Shown piece by piece: positions 55,877 through 64,000 of a DNA stretch of 64,000 nucleotides. How positions within the stretch are numbered: the stretch's first letter is position 1; each line of letters opens with the position of its first letter. The position numbers and the translations under genes are program-made. Location of the stretch: assembly GCF_030499535.1 (NCBI RefSeq), contig NZ_JASTLB010000001.1, forward strand, positions 2,418,001 to 2,482,000, written 5' to 3'. The notes under the pieces are model-generated. The model was not told the origin of the DNA. It was given only the letters and a program-made list of their open reading frames with translations, and did not search any database. This DNA comes from Streptomyces sp. TG1A-8. GTDB lineage: Bacteria; Actinomycetota; Actinomycetes; Streptomycetales; Streptomycetaceae.

Positions 55877-57349
55877 TCAGCCGCGCAGCGCCCGCACCGC
55901 CGCCTCCAGCCGCTTGCCGAAGTCGGCGTCCGCGTTGCGGAAGTTGCCGATCGCGCGCTCGGCGATGTCCTCGCGCGAGACCTGGGAGATCGAGCCCGCC
56001 AGGTTGGCGACCAGGCGCTCCTTCTCGTCCTCGCTCATCAGCCGGTAGAGGTTGCCCGCCTGGACGAAGTCGTCGTCCTCGGCGTGCGCCGGGGTCGGGT
56101 GGCTGCCGGTGCCCGCCGTGAAGCCGTCGAACGGCTGCCACAGCGGCCGGCCCGTCTGCTGCGGGCCGCCGAAGCTGTTCGGCTCGTAGTTCCTCTCGCC
56201 GCCGTGCCGGCCGTCGTAGAGGAAGCCGTCACGGGAGTGCGTGTTCGCCTCGGTGGCGTGCGGGCGGTTCACCGGCAGGTGGTCGGCGTTGACGCCGACG
56301 CGGTAGCGGTGCGCGTCGCCGTACGCGAACAGGCGGCCCTGGAGCATCTTGTCCGGGGACGGGCCGATGCCGGGCACGAAGTGCGCGGGGCTGAAGATCG
56401 ACTGTTCGACCTCGGCGAAGACGTTCCGCGGGTTGCGGTTCAGCTCCAGCTTGCCGATCTCCATGACCGGGTAGTCCGCGTGCGGCCAGACCTTGGTCAG
56501 GTCGAACGGGTTGAAGCGGTAGGCCGCCGCGTCCGCCGCCGGCATGACCTGCACGCCCACGGTCCAGCTCGGGAACTCGCCGCGCTCGATCGCCTCGCGC
56601 AGATCGCGCTGGTGGGAGTCGGGGTCCTTGCCCGCGAGGACGTCGGCCTCCTCGGCGGTGAGGTTCCTGATCCCCTGGTCGGTCTTGAAGTGGTACTTGA
56701 CCCAGAAGACCTCGCCGGCCTCGTTGTTCCACTGGTAGGTGTGCGAACCGAAGCCGTCCATGTGACGGTACGACGCCGGGATGCCGCGGTCGCCGAACAG
56801 CCAGGTCACCTGGTGGGTGCTCTCCGGGCTCAGGCTCCAGAAGTCCCAGACGTTGTCCGCCTCCTGGCTGCCCGTGTAGGGGTCGCGCTTCTGGGTGTGG
56901 ATGAAGTCGGGGAACTTGATGGCGTCCCGGATGAAGAACACCGGGGTGTTGTTGCCGACGAGGTCGTAGTTGCCCTCCTCGGTGTAGAACTTCAGCGCGA
57001 AACCGCGCGGGTCGCGGACGGCGTCCGCCGCGCCCAGGTTGCCGGCCACGGTCGAGAAGCGCAGGAAGACCTCGGTTTGCTTGCCGGCCCGGGAGAGGAA
57101 GGCGGCGCGCGTGTACCCGGTGAGGTCGGCGGTCACCGTGAAGGTGCCGTAGGCGCCGGCGCCGCGGGCGTGCACCACGCGCTCCGGGATGCGCTCACGG
57201 TTGAAACGGGCCAGCTTCTCCAGGAGGAGCTGGTCCTGCACGAGCACCGGGCCGCCGACGCCCGCGGTCTCGCTGTTCTGGTTGTCGGCCACCGGGGCGC
57301 CGGCCTCGGTGGTGAGCGGTCCCTGCGTCACGTGCGCCTCCTGCGTCAT
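55877..57349 (-). CDS. katA: Monofunctional haem catalase
   Basis: 490 residues; decomposes hydrogen peroxide. Haem catalase features: [15 protein letters not shown] with catalytic His, [35 protein letters not shown] with Asn, and [14 protein letters not shown] with the haem-ligand Tyr. Clade 3 small-subunit length. The ATG at 57349 matches the known catalase start; in-frame TTG at 57373 is possible. Divergent from catR; its promoter carries a palindrome likely bound by CatR. Confidence 0.95.
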   Translation of the reverse strand: MTQEAHVTQGPLTTEAGAPVADNQNSETAGVGGPVLVQDQLLLEKLARFNRERIPERVVHARGAGAYGTFTVTADLTGYTRAAFLSRAGKQTEVFLRFSTVAGNLGAADAVRDPRGFALKFYTEEGNYDLVGNNTPVFFIRDAIKFPDFIHTQKRDPYTGSQEADNVWDFWSLSPESTHQVTWLFGDRGIPASYRHMDGFGSHTYQWNNEAGEVFWVKYHFKTDQGIRNLTAEEADVLAGKDPDSHQRDLREAIERGEFPSWTVGVQVMPAADAAAYRFNPFDLTKVWPHADYPVMEIGKLELNRNPRNVFAEVEQSIFSPAHFVPGIGPSPDKMLQGRLFAYGDAHRYRVGVNADHLPVNRPHATEANTHSRDGFLYDGRHGGERNYEPNSFGGPQQTGRPLWQPFDGFTAGTGSHPTPAHAEDDDFVQAGNLYRLMSEDEKERLVANLAGSISQVSREDIAERAIGNFRNADADFGKRLEAAVRALRG

Positions 57350-57384
57350 GCTGCCGTCTTGTCCCTCGATCAAAGCCGATGCCG

Positions 57385-57412
57385 ATCCTACAATGGACTT
57401 TGTCTAAGTCAA
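57385..57412 (-). promoter_or_regulatory. katA promoter with embedded CatR-type operator
   Basis: On the minus strand TTGACT (57412-57407), 16 bp, TAGGAT (57390-57385) is a standard housekeeping promoter 36 bp before the katA ATG. Between the hexamers lies the inverted repeat GACTT-TGTCT-AAGTC (57396-57410), where Fur-family CatR would block RNA polymerase. Confidence 0.7.
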
Positions 57413-57460
57413 ACAGCATTCCAAAATCACATCGGTTCGCAATCTGGTCCCCCTGGCTGC

Positions 57461-57466
57461 TAGGCT
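57461..57466 (+). promoter_or_regulatory. -10 hexamer of catR, implying a leaderless mRNA
   Basis: TAGGCT ends 7 bp before the catR ATG at 57474, so transcription should begin at the start codon itself. No ribosome site is present. The -35 is weak (TTCGCA at 57436-57441, 19-bp spacer). Confidence 0.5.
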
Positions 57467-57473
57467 GGTGGCC

Positions 57474-57890
57474 ATGAGCGACCTTCTGGATCGGCTGCGT
57501 GGACGCGGATGGCGGATGACCGCGCAGCGGCGCGTCGTGGCCGAGGTCCTAGACGGCGAGCACGTGCACCTGACGGCCGACGAGGTCCATGCACGGGCCG
57601 TCGCGAAGCTGCCCGAGATCTCCCGGGCGACCGTCTACAACACCCTGGGCGAACTGGTGTCGCTCGGTGAGGTGCTGGAGGTGAGCACGGACCGGCGCGC
57701 CAAGCGGTACGACCCGAACGCGCACCGGCCGCACCACCACCTGGTCTGCGCCCGGTGCGGCGCGATCCGCGACGTGCACCCCTCCGGCAACCCGATCTCC
57801 GACCTCCCGGACACGGAGCGCTTCGGCTTCACGGTCTCGGACGTCGAGGTGACGTACCGGGGACTGTGCCCGGACTGCGCGGCCGCCTAG
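57474..57890 (+). CDS. catR: Fur-family peroxide regulator CatR
   Basis: 138 residues. Winged helix (WRMTAQRRVVAEVLDG; PEISRATVYNTLGELVSLGEV), the metal-site HRPHHHLVCARCGAIRDV and the second Cys pair LCPDCAAA for structural zinc. It represses katA and itself, and is inactivated by peroxide. ATG at 57474 gives the 138-residue length of S. coelicolor CatR. Confidence 0.94.
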   Translation: MSDLLDRLRGRGWRMTAQRRVVAEVLDGEHVHLTADEVHARAVAKLPEISRATVYNTLGELVSLGEVLEVSTDRRAKRYDPNAHRPHHHLVCARCGAIRDVHPSGNPISDLPDTERFGFTVSDVEVTYRGLCPDCAAA

Positions 57891-57928
57891 GGCGCGGACG
57901 CCGCGGGGCACGCGGCGCCGAAGACCAG

Positions 57929-57955
57929 GAAGAGGGGGCCCCGGGCCCCCTCTTC
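57929..57955 (+). terminator. Terminator of catR
   Basis: 11-bp perfect arms GAAGAGGGGGC (57929-57939) and GCCCCCTCTTC (57945-57955), extendable inward, 38 bp after the catR stop. Confidence 0.8.
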
Positions 57956-57999
57956 TCGTTCCCCGCGCCGCGTGCCCGCACGGGGTACCTCTGCACGCA

Positions 58000-58037
58000 C
58001 CGAGGGCCGGAATCCGTCTCTGGATTCCGGCCCTCGG
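58000..58037 (-). terminator. Terminator of the first initiator tRNA gene
   Basis: 16-bp perfect stem (58000-58015 with 58022-58037) and a 6-nt loop, starting 7 bp beyond the tRNA 3' end. Confidence 0.85.
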
Positions 58038-58044
58038 CCTTCAG

Positions 58045-58118
58045 TAGCGGGGACAGGATTTGAACCTGCGACCTCTGGGTTATGAGCCCAGCGAGCTACC
58101 GAGCTGCTCCACCCCGCG
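58045..58118 (-). tRNA. tRNA-fMet (CAU), initiator, copy 1
   Basis: 74 nt, begins CGCGGGGTGGAGCAG and ends CCCCGCTA without encoded CCA. CAU anticodon inside CTGGG-CTCATAA-CCCAG. Initiator identity is shown by the three G-C pairs at the base of the anticodon stem and the unpaired C1-U72 end of the acceptor, as in other actinobacterial initiator tRNAs. Identical to copy 2. Confidence 0.95.
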
Positions 58119-58216
58119 TCGGTGAGTACGACACTACGTGAGGGGGGCGCCGGGAAGCAAATCGCTCGGCGCGCGGGGCCGGGGAGCCGTGTCCCGCGTC
58201 CGGTGCCCGCGCGGCC

Positions 58217-60022
58217 TCACGCCGAGAGTTCCTCGCGCAGCGCGTCCCGCAGCCGCCCCGCCCGCTCGGCCACCTCCGCCGGCCCCAGCGCCACCGCCCG
58301 GTCGGCCCACCGCTGCCCCTCCGCCAGTTCCCCGCGACGTGCGTAGACGAGGGCCAGCCGCAGCGCCGCCCGGCCGTGCCCGGCGTCGGCGGCCCGAGTC
58401 CACCACACCGCCGCCTCCGGCTCGCTGCCCTCGCGGGCCAGCAGCAGCCCCAGGTTGAACGCCCCGTTCCGCGAGCCGGCCTCCGCCGCCGCCCGGTACC
58501 ACCGCGCCGCCTCGACCACGTCCCCCCGGGCCGCCGCGAGCATGCCGACCCGCACCTGGGCCCGCCGGTGCCCCTGGGCGGCCGCCCGCTCGTACCACTC
58601 CTCGCACTCGGTCTTCTCGTGCGCGCTCTCGCCCAGCTCGTGCGCGGGCTCCGGCGGCCGGCGCGCGTCGAGCACGGTCGCCAGCCGGTACGCGGCCTCG
58701 GCGCTGCCCCCGCCGGCCGCGCACCGCAGGTACCGCTCGGCCTCCTGCTCCTCGCCCTCGCGCAGCCGGGCGATGCCCACCTGCAGTGCGGCCTCGGTGT
58801 GCCCGGCCGCGGCCGCCCGCCCGTACCAGCGCAGCGCGGCCTCGTCCTCGCCCCGGCCGGCGTGCAGGATGCCGAGGTTGAACGCGGCGTCCACGCTCCC
58901 GGCCTCGGCCGCCTTGGCGAACCAGGGCTCGGCGCCGGTCGTGTCGCCGCCCTGGAGCAGCAGGATGGCCAGCGCGTTCGCCGCCTCCCGGTGGCCGGCG
59001 TACGCGGCGTGCCGGTACCACTGCTCGGCCTGCGCGGTCCGGCCCTGCTCGGCGCAGAGCAGGGCCAGGTTGTACGCGCCGTTGTCGTCCCCGGCGGTCA
59101 GCGCCGCCCGGTACCAGCGCTCGGCGGTCTGCGTCTCCCCGCGCTCGGCGTGCAGCGCGCCCAGCGCGTTGGCCGCGTTGCCGTCCCCGTCCTGCGCGGC
59201 TCTGAGCCACCACACGGCCGCGCTCTCGGTGTCCCCGGCGTCGCGCAGCAGGAATCCGAGCGCACAGGCGGCCCGCGGCTCCCCGTCCTTGGCGGAGGTC
59301 AGGTACCAGCGCCCGGCCTCCCTGAGGTCGCCGCGCTTCTCCAGGATCGCGCCGAGTTGCAGGGCGGCCTGCCGGTGGCCGCGCGCGGCGGCCTGCCGGT
59401 ACCACTGCTCGGCCTCGCCGGCGGCACCGCCAAACCCGCGGTCGCCCTCCCGGGCGGCGGCCCTGCGGTCGAGCGTGCGGGCGAGCCGGTAGGCGGCCTC
59501 GCGGTGCCCGCGTTCGGCGGCGGCCCGCATCCAGTGCTCGGCGCCCGCGTCCCCGCGGTGCTCCAGCAGGTCGGCGAGCGCGTAGGCGCCCAGCACGTGG
59601 CCCTGCTCGGCGGACTGGCGCAGCCAGTACTCGGCGGCGGGCTCGTCCCCGCGCTCGCGGTGGTGGCGGCCGAGCGCGTGGGCGGCGGCGGCCGAGCCGG
59701 CGACGGCGGCGATGCGCCACCAGCCGGCGGCCTCCTCGGCGTAGCCGCGCTGGTGCAGCAGGACGCCCAGGTTGTTGGCGGCGGCCCGGTCGCCGGCGGC
59801 GGTGGCGGCGCGCAGGTGGGGTTCGGCTCCGTCGAGGTCGCCGCGGCGCAGCAGCACGGCCCCGAGGACGCTCGCCGCCTCGGCGTCGCCGGCCTCCGCC
59901 GCGAGCCGCAGGCGCACCTCCTCCGCGGCCTCCCCCGCCTCGTCGCGGGCGGGGTCCTCACCGGACGGCTGCACAAATCGCCCTGTCGCGCACAGAGTTG
60001 CCTTGTCCCCCATAACGTCCAT
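58217..60022 (-). CDS. Sel1/TPR-repeat protein
   Basis: 601 residues composed from residue 40 to the end of about 15 helical repeats of roughly 36 residues with the Sel1 pattern (A..WYR.AA..GH..AA..LG.LL). No signal peptide or catalytic part. A solenoid scaffold for protein interactions; the partner is unknown. ATG at 60022 preceded by AGGTGG; an ATG three codons on is possible. It sits between two identical initiator tRNA genes of the same orientation. Confidence 0.88.
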   Translation of the reverse strand: MDVMGDKATLCATGRFVQPSGEDPARDEAGEAAEEVRLRLAAEAGDAEAASVLGAVLLRRGDLDGAEPHLRAATAAGDRAAANNLGVLLHQRGYAEEAAGWWRIAAVAGSAAAAHALGRHHRERGDEPAAEYWLRQSAEQGHVLGAYALADLLEHRGDAGAEHWMRAAAERGHREAAYRLARTLDRRAAAREGDRGFGGAAGEAEQWYRQAAARGHRQAALQLGAILEKRGDLREAGRWYLTSAKDGEPRAACALGFLLRDAGDTESAAVWWLRAAQDGDGNAANALGALHAERGETQTAERWYRAALTAGDDNGAYNLALLCAEQGRTAQAEQWYRHAAYAGHREAANALAILLLQGGDTTGAEPWFAKAAEAGSVDAAFNLGILHAGRGEDEAALRWYGRAAAAGHTEAALQVGIARLREGEEQEAERYLRCAAGGGSAEAAYRLATVLDARRPPEPAHELGESAHEKTECEEWYERAAAQGHRRAQVRVGMLAAARGDVVEAARWYRAAAEAGSRNGAFNLGLLLAREGSEPEAAVWWTRAADAGHGRAALRLALVYARRGELAEGQRWADRAVALGPAEVAERAGRLRDALREELSA

Positions 60023-60187
60023 CGTCGCACCACCTGCAACCTGGGTACACCCGGAATACCGCAGCCCGTGAGGTCACTTCAGCGTTTTGTCGACATGCCC
60101 ACAGAGAGACAAGTCAAACACAATCGGCCCAACTCCCCACGGCGGCGCGGCCGTTTCCCTCCCCCCTGTGCAAGAGTTCGCACATCA

Positions 60188-60224
60188 CGAAGGCCCGGAC
60201 TCCTGTGCGGAATCCGGGCCTTCG
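60188..60224 (-). terminator. Terminator of the second initiator tRNA gene
   Basis: 12-bp perfect arms CGAAGGCCCGGA (60188-60199) and TCCGGGCCTTCG (60213-60224), 7 bp beyond the tRNA 3' end. Confidence 0.8.
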
Positions 60225-60231
60225 AGTGCAG

Positions 60232-60305
60232 TAGCGGGGACAGGATTTGAACCTGCGACCTCTGGGTTATGAGCCCAGCGAGCTACCGAGCTGCTCCACC
60301 CCGCG
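60232..60305 (-). tRNA. tRNA-fMet (CAU), initiator, copy 2
   Basis: 74 nt, identical in sequence to copy 1 at 58045-58118, plus three identical bases beyond the 3' end. Own terminator downstream. Confidence 0.95.
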
Positions 60306-60346
60306 CCGTTGTCCGGCAACCGTACCACGGCGCGGGGCGGTCCTGA

Positions 60347-63241
60347 TTAGCCCCCGTCCCCGCCCCGGTCCCCGCCGCCCGTCCCGCCGGCCTTCGACTG
60401 CGCCTGCTCGGCCTGGCGCAGCGCGTCCCGCAAATCCTTCTGGGCCTTGGCGTACGCGTCCCAGTCGGGCCCGTCCTTCAGGGCCTGCTGGCCGGCGTCG
60501 AAGGCCTTCTGGGCGTCTTCGAGCGCCTGGCGGACCGTCGGGTCGCCGGTGCCGGGCGGGTTGGTGGTGCCGGTGTCCGGTGGCGGGGTCGAACCCTTGA
60601 CCCCGAACACCTTGTCGAGGGCTTCGTCCAGGGTGTCCTCGAAGGCGGTCCTGCCCTCGTAGGTGACCAGCACCTTGCGCAGCAGCGGGTACTTCAGCTC
60701 GCCGCCGCGGACGTAGACCGGCTCCGCGTACAGCAGGCCGCCGTCCAGCGGCACGGTCAGCAGGTTGCCGTACTCCACCTTCGAGTGGCCCCTGCTGAGC
60801 AGGCTGATGGTCTCGGCGATGTCCTGTTCCGAGTTGAACTGGCTCTGCACCTGCTTGGGTCCGTCGACCGTGGTGCTCGTCGGCAGTTTCAGGATCCTGA
60901 TCCTGCCGTAGTCGTCCGTGCGCGGATCGGAGTCGACCGCCATGAAGGCGCTCAGGTTGTCCCGACCGTTCGGGGTGAACGTCGTCGTCAGCGAGAACGC
61001 CTGCGCGTCCTGGTCCGGCATCTTCATGCTCAGGTAGTACGGCGGCACCGCGCTGCGCGAGTCGTTGGTCGGGTCGTCCGGCACCTGCCACACCTCGCTG
61101 CCGCTGAGGAACGTCTGCGCGTTCGTCACGTGGTACCGGGTGAGCAGCTCGCGCTGGACCTTGAACAGGTCCTGCGGGTAACGCAGGTGGGCCATCAGGG
61201 CGGCGGAGATGTCCGAGCGGGGCTCGACCGTGCCGGGGAAGGCCCTCATCCAGGTCTTCAGCACCGGGTCCTCGGTGTCCCACTGGTAGAGCTTGACCTC
61301 GCCGGTGTACGCGTCGACGGTCGCCTTCACCGAGTTGCGGATGTAGTTGACCCGGTTCTGCTGGGCCACCACGGTGCGCGAGGTGTTGGTGGCGGTCAGC
61401 GAGTCGGCCGTGGTGTCGCCGAGGGTCGTGCGGGAGGAGTACGGGTAGCCGTTCGAGGTCGTGTACGCGTCCACGATCCACTGGATGCGGTGGTTCACCA
61501 CCGCCGGGTAGGCGTCGCCGTCGATGGTCAGCCAGGGGGCGACCGCCTCGACGCGGTCCTTGGGCGTGCGGTTGTACAGGATCCGCGAGCTCTTGCCGAT
61601 CGCTCCGGAGTAGAGGATCTGCGGCTCGTTGAACGCCACCGCGTACGCCGCCCGGTTGAGCGGGCTGCCGAGGTTCACCCCGCTCCCGCCGGTGTAGCTG
61701 GTGGTCTTCTCGCCCTCGTCGTCGGAGTAGTCGATCTCCTTCTGCGGACCGCCGACGATCGAGTACGTGGTGGTCTTCTCGCCGTAGTAGACCTGCTGCT
61801 GGTACGTGCCGAGGTCGCCCTTGGACGGGAGGTTCCGCTCGGTGAAGACCGGCCGGCCCTCGGCGTCGGCCTCGGTGCCCTTGGCGGCGACCACGCCGTA
61901 GCCGTGCGTGTAGCGGAAGTGGTCGTTGATCCAGTTGTTCTTCGGGATGCCGTTCAGGTTCAGTTCGCGCAGCCCGAGGACGGTGTCCTGGTCCTTGCCG
62001 TCCGCGGTGCTGTACCGGTCGACGTCGAGGTTGGTCGGGAAGCCGTAGTAGTTCCGGATCTGCTGCAGCTGCTGGAACGTCGGCGAGACGATGTTCGGGT
62101 CCATGATGCGCAGGCTGGCCGTGCCGTCGACCCGGTCGCGCAGCTTCGTGCGGTCCGCGGTGCCGGACTTGCCCGCGTACTCGGTGACCTTGGTGTCGTC
62201 GATTCCGTAGGCCTCGCGCGTCGCCTTGAGGTTCTTCTGGACGTACGGGGCTTCCTTGGCCTGCTCGTTGGGCTGCACCTGGAACTTCTGCACGATGGCG
62301 GGGTACAGCCCGCCGATCAGGACCGCCGACAGGACCATCAGGCCGAAGCCGATGACGGGCAGCTGCCAGGTGCGCCGCCACAGGGTGGCGAAGAACAGCA
62401 GCGCGCAGATGACGGCGATGCAGAACAGGATCGTTTTGGCCGGCAGGTAGGCGTTGGCGTCGACGTAGCGCAGGCCGGTCCAGTCGCCGGTCGCCTTGAA
62501 GTCGCTGGACTTGACGGCGAGGCCGTACCGGTCGAGCCAGTAGGCGACCGCCTTGAGCGCCACGAAGACGCCGAGGAGAACCGACAGGTGGCCGGTCGCG
62601 GCGGCCGTGGCGCGCGCGCCCGGACTGGTGACGCGCAGCCCGCCGTACAGGTAGTGGGTGAGCGCGGCGGCGATCAGGCACAGGATCGCCGCGGCGAAGC
62701 CGAAGCCCAGCAGGAACCGGTACCAGGGCAGGTCGAAGGCGTAGAAGGAGATGTCGAGGTGGAACTGCGGGTCCCGCTGGTGGAAGGGCACGCCGTTGAC
62801 CCACATCAGCCAGGTGCGCCACTGGCTCGACGCCGAGGCGCCCGCGATCAGCCCGACCAGGGCGGTGACGGCGAGCAGCATCCACTTCTTGTACGGCGCG
62901 ATGCCCATCCGGTAGCGGTCCAGGCTCTGCTGCTCCATGGACATGGCGCTCAGCGGGGGCCGCAGCCGGTGCGCGAGCCAGATGTTCACCCCGACGGCGA
63001 CCGCCATCAGCAGGCCGAAGACGAAGAAGAGCCCGATCTTGGTCCACAGGGTGGTGGTGAACACGGACGAGTAGTGCACCGACCGGTACCACAGCCAGTC
63101 CGTCCAGAAGCCCGCGAACATGGTGAACGCCATGCCGAGGACGGCGAGGACGCCCAGTGTCACGAGCAGGGCCCTGACCCGCCGCGACGGGCGGCCCGCC
63201 CTGATCCGTGGCCCCGTCGGGCCTCCGCCGCGGTCCGGCAT
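60347..63241 (-). CDS. UPF0182 family large membrane protein
   Basis: 964 residues. About seven spans in the first 330 residues ([78 protein letters not shown] and others), then a large external domain and a disordered Gly/Asp/Gln C-terminus. COG1615/UPF0182 proteins are common in actinobacteria; function unknown. ATG at 63241 fits family alignments but lacks a ribosome site. Confidence 0.88.
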   Translation of the reverse strand: MPDRGGGPTGPRIRAGRPSRRVRALLVTLGVLAVLGMAFTMFAGFWTDWLWYRSVHYSSVFTTTLWTKIGLFFVFGLLMAVAVGVNIWLAHRLRPPLSAMSMEQQSLDRYRMGIAPYKKWMLLAVTALVGLIAGASASSQWRTWLMWVNGVPFHQRDPQFHLDISFYAFDLPWYRFLLGFGFAAAILCLIAAALTHYLYGGLRVTSPGARATAAATGHLSVLLGVFVALKAVAYWLDRYGLAVKSSDFKATGDWTGLRYVDANAYLPAKTILFCIAVICALLFFATLWRRTWQLPVIGFGLMVLSAVLIGGLYPAIVQKFQVQPNEQAKEAPYVQKNLKATREAYGIDDTKVTEYAGKSGTADRTKLRDRVDGTASLRIMDPNIVSPTFQQLQQIRNYYGFPTNLDVDRYSTADGKDQDTVLGLRELNLNGIPKNNWINDHFRYTHGYGVVAAKGTEADAEGRPVFTERNLPSKGDLGTYQQQVYYGEKTTTYSIVGGPQKEIDYSDDEGEKTTSYTGGSGVNLGSPLNRAAYAVAFNEPQILYSGAIGKSSRILYNRTPKDRVEAVAPWLTIDGDAYPAVVNHRIQWIVDAYTTSNGYPYSSRTTLGDTTADSLTATNTSRTVVAQQNRVNYIRNSVKATVDAYTGEVKLYQWDTEDPVLKTWMRAFPGTVEPRSDISAALMAHLRYPQDLFKVQRELLTRYHVTNAQTFLSGSEVWQVPDDPTNDSRSAVPPYYLSMKMPDQDAQAFSLTTTFTPNGRDNLSAFMAVDSDPRTDDYGRIRILKLPTSTTVDGPKQVQSQFNSEQDIAETISLLSRGHSKVEYGNLLTVPLDGGLLYAEPVYVRGGELKYPLLRKVLVTYEGRTAFEDTLDEALDKVFGVKGSTPPPDTGTTNPPGTGDPTVRQALEDAQKAFDAGQQALKDGPDWDAYAKAQKDLRDALRQAEQAQSKAGGTGGGDRGGDGG

Positions 63242-63366
63242 CTGGAAAGCCAAGGTGCGCACCTCGAAGTTCGCTGTCGATCCGTCAGGCCCTCGTGTTC
63301 GCGGGCCCGCCGTGGCCCCCCGTGACCGCGGGCCCACACCTATGCAACTTACTCACGGTTTACTCG

Positions 63367-63388
63367 GTTCCCGGTTCCGGCCGGGAAC
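63367..63388. promoter_or_regulatory. Inverted repeat before the PPA1309-type gene
   Basis: GTTCCCGG (63367-63374) and CCGGGAAC (63381-63388), 6-bp spacer, 17 bp upstream of the ATG. Either an operator or an RNA hairpin near the ribosome site. Confidence 0.4.
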
Positions 63389-63405
63389 GAGGCAGGATTG
63401 TGACC

Positions 63406-63948
63406 ATGTCCAACACTCCCATGGCGGCGAGCCCGCTCACCCGGGCCGTACTCGAGATCGACGAGTACGCCTCCGGCCTCGGCTGGGACCAGCCCGCCCG
63501 CCTCTTCGCCCTCGTAGACACCGCACGGCTGCGGGCCCGGGAACCCTCGCTCGCCGCCCAGCTGGGCCTCCTGGACGAGCCCGAGACCACCGGTCTCACC
63601 CCGATCGAGCAGGACGAGGTGCCCACCGACAGGCCGCTCGACGACTTCCTGGGCACCATCGCCTGGCCCGACGCGGTGACCGGCTGCGCGCTCACCGTGG
63701 AGCGCCTGATGCTGCCCCCGTCGGCGGAGGCGCAGGTCCCGCAGGGCCTGGGCGAGGCCGAACTGGCCCAGTGGGTGGCGGACCACCCCGAGCGCCAGGA
63801 GGTGCGCATGACGGTCGCGGTGCTGCGCGGCGGCGGCCGGGAGTCGGCGCTGCGCCTGCGCGAGAAGGACTCGCCGACGGAGGTCCTGACGGGCCCCGAC
63901 CTGGTGCCGGGCCTGGCGGAGGCCCTGGCGGCGACGTTCGAGGACTGA
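63406..63948 (+). CDS. PPA1309-family conserved protein
   Basis: 180 residues, conserved in actinobacteria next to UPF0182 genes. No catalytic motif or membrane span recognised; acidic alpha/beta protein (LTRAVLEIDEYASGLGWDQPARLFALVDT; ERQEVRMTVAVLRGGGRESALRLR). ATG at 63406 with GGCAGGA upstream; GTG at 63400 less likely. Function unknown. Confidence 0.82.
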   Translation: MSNTPMAASPLTRAVLEIDEYASGLGWDQPARLFALVDTARLRAREPSLAAQLGLLDEPETTGLTPIEQDEVPTDRPLDDFLGTIAWPDAVTGCALTVERLMLPPSAEAQVPQGLGEAELAQWVADHPERQEVRMTVAVLRGGGRESALRLREKDSPTEVLTGPDLVPGLAEALAATFED

Positions 63949-63972
63949 TCACCGCCGGCCCGCTGCGCGGCG

Positions 63973-63996
63973 GGCGCCCCCGCCGGCGGGGGCGCC
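63973..63996 (+). terminator. Terminator after the last gene
   Basis: 24-bp perfect palindrome (GGCGCCCCCGCC / GGCGGGGGCGCC), 25 bp after the stop. Confidence 0.65.
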
Positions 63997-64000
63997 CCGG

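Noticed and set aside
58045..58118. Elongator tRNA-Met
   Set aside because: C1-U72 mismatch and three consecutive G-C pairs in the anticodon stem mark an initiator.
60267..63092. A 941-codon minus-strand frame inside UPF0182
   Set aside because: Same strand, shifted frame of the real gene; the UPF0182 frame has membrane spans and family motifs.

Overview
The window is chromosomal DNA of a Streptomyces. GC is very high with strong G/C bias in third codon positions, starts are often GTG, and the marker genes are typical of the genus: a WhiB-like regulator next to a SigB-type sigma factor, sigR-rsrA, nickel superoxide dismutase, dasR, a B12-riboswitch-controlled nrdABS operon, and an EshA-type encapsulin. 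From memory the gene order matches the core region of S. coelicolor from lon down to catR, with local differences. No insertion sequence, integrase, CRISPR array or prophage was found.

Layout. 1-4.2 kb: a secreted GH25 muramidase, a decayed PAS-domain gene, and lon under a HAIR (HspR) operator. 4.4-11.1 kb: a spermidine-synthase-like protein, an OmpR-type two-component pair, and the giant 2-oxoglutarate decarboxylase/dehydrogenase. 11.3-16.1 kb: a small conserved protein, a DUF4097/PadR pair behind a perfect palindrome, an oxidoreductase and malic enzyme. 16.7-19.4 kb: a polar amino-acid ABC transporter. 19.7-22.7 kb: a CGNR regulator, sodX and sodN divergent from each other, an AraC/VOC pair and a DUF952 protein. 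22.7-25.8 kb: a zinc-ribbon remnant, then a two-gene operon of a family 2B encapsulin shell (cyclic-nucleotide-binding domain inside a capsid fold) and a polyprenyl diphosphate synthase with a disordered N-terminus. This is the most exciting system in the window.

26-33.5 kb: an amidase, a PLP deaminase, a Na+/H+ antiporter, a UBP zinc finger, the anti-sigma/sigma pair prsH-sigH, a lipid kinase and wblE. 33.7-39.4 kb: a PdtaS-like kinase, nagB and dasR (amino-sugar control, with dre operators but without the das transporter genes expected between them), and a DUF3311/monocarboxylate symporter pair. 39.6-44.6 kb: tandem NrdR boxes, a cobalamin riboswitch, nrdA-nrdB and the AraC-like nrdS. 44.8-53 kb: peptide deformylase, a TPR protein, sigR-rsrA with a sigma-R promoter and two start codons, a hydrolase, an SRAP protein, an M50-like protein, aroA and rsgA. 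53.1-64 kb: an SMR efflux protein and TetR regulator, hisN, a CBS protein, katA-catR, two identical initiator tRNA genes flanking a Sel1-repeat gene, a UPF0182 membrane protein and a PPA1309-type protein.

A stress theme runs through the window: thiol-oxidative (sigR/rsrA), peroxide (catR/katA), superoxide (sodN/sodX), heat (lon/HAIR), osmotic/development (sigH/prsH, wblE). It sits among central metabolism (kgd, malic enzyme), DNA precursor supply (nrdABS) and nutrient signalling (dasR/nagB). All functional statements are read from sequence and family knowledge; no search was run.
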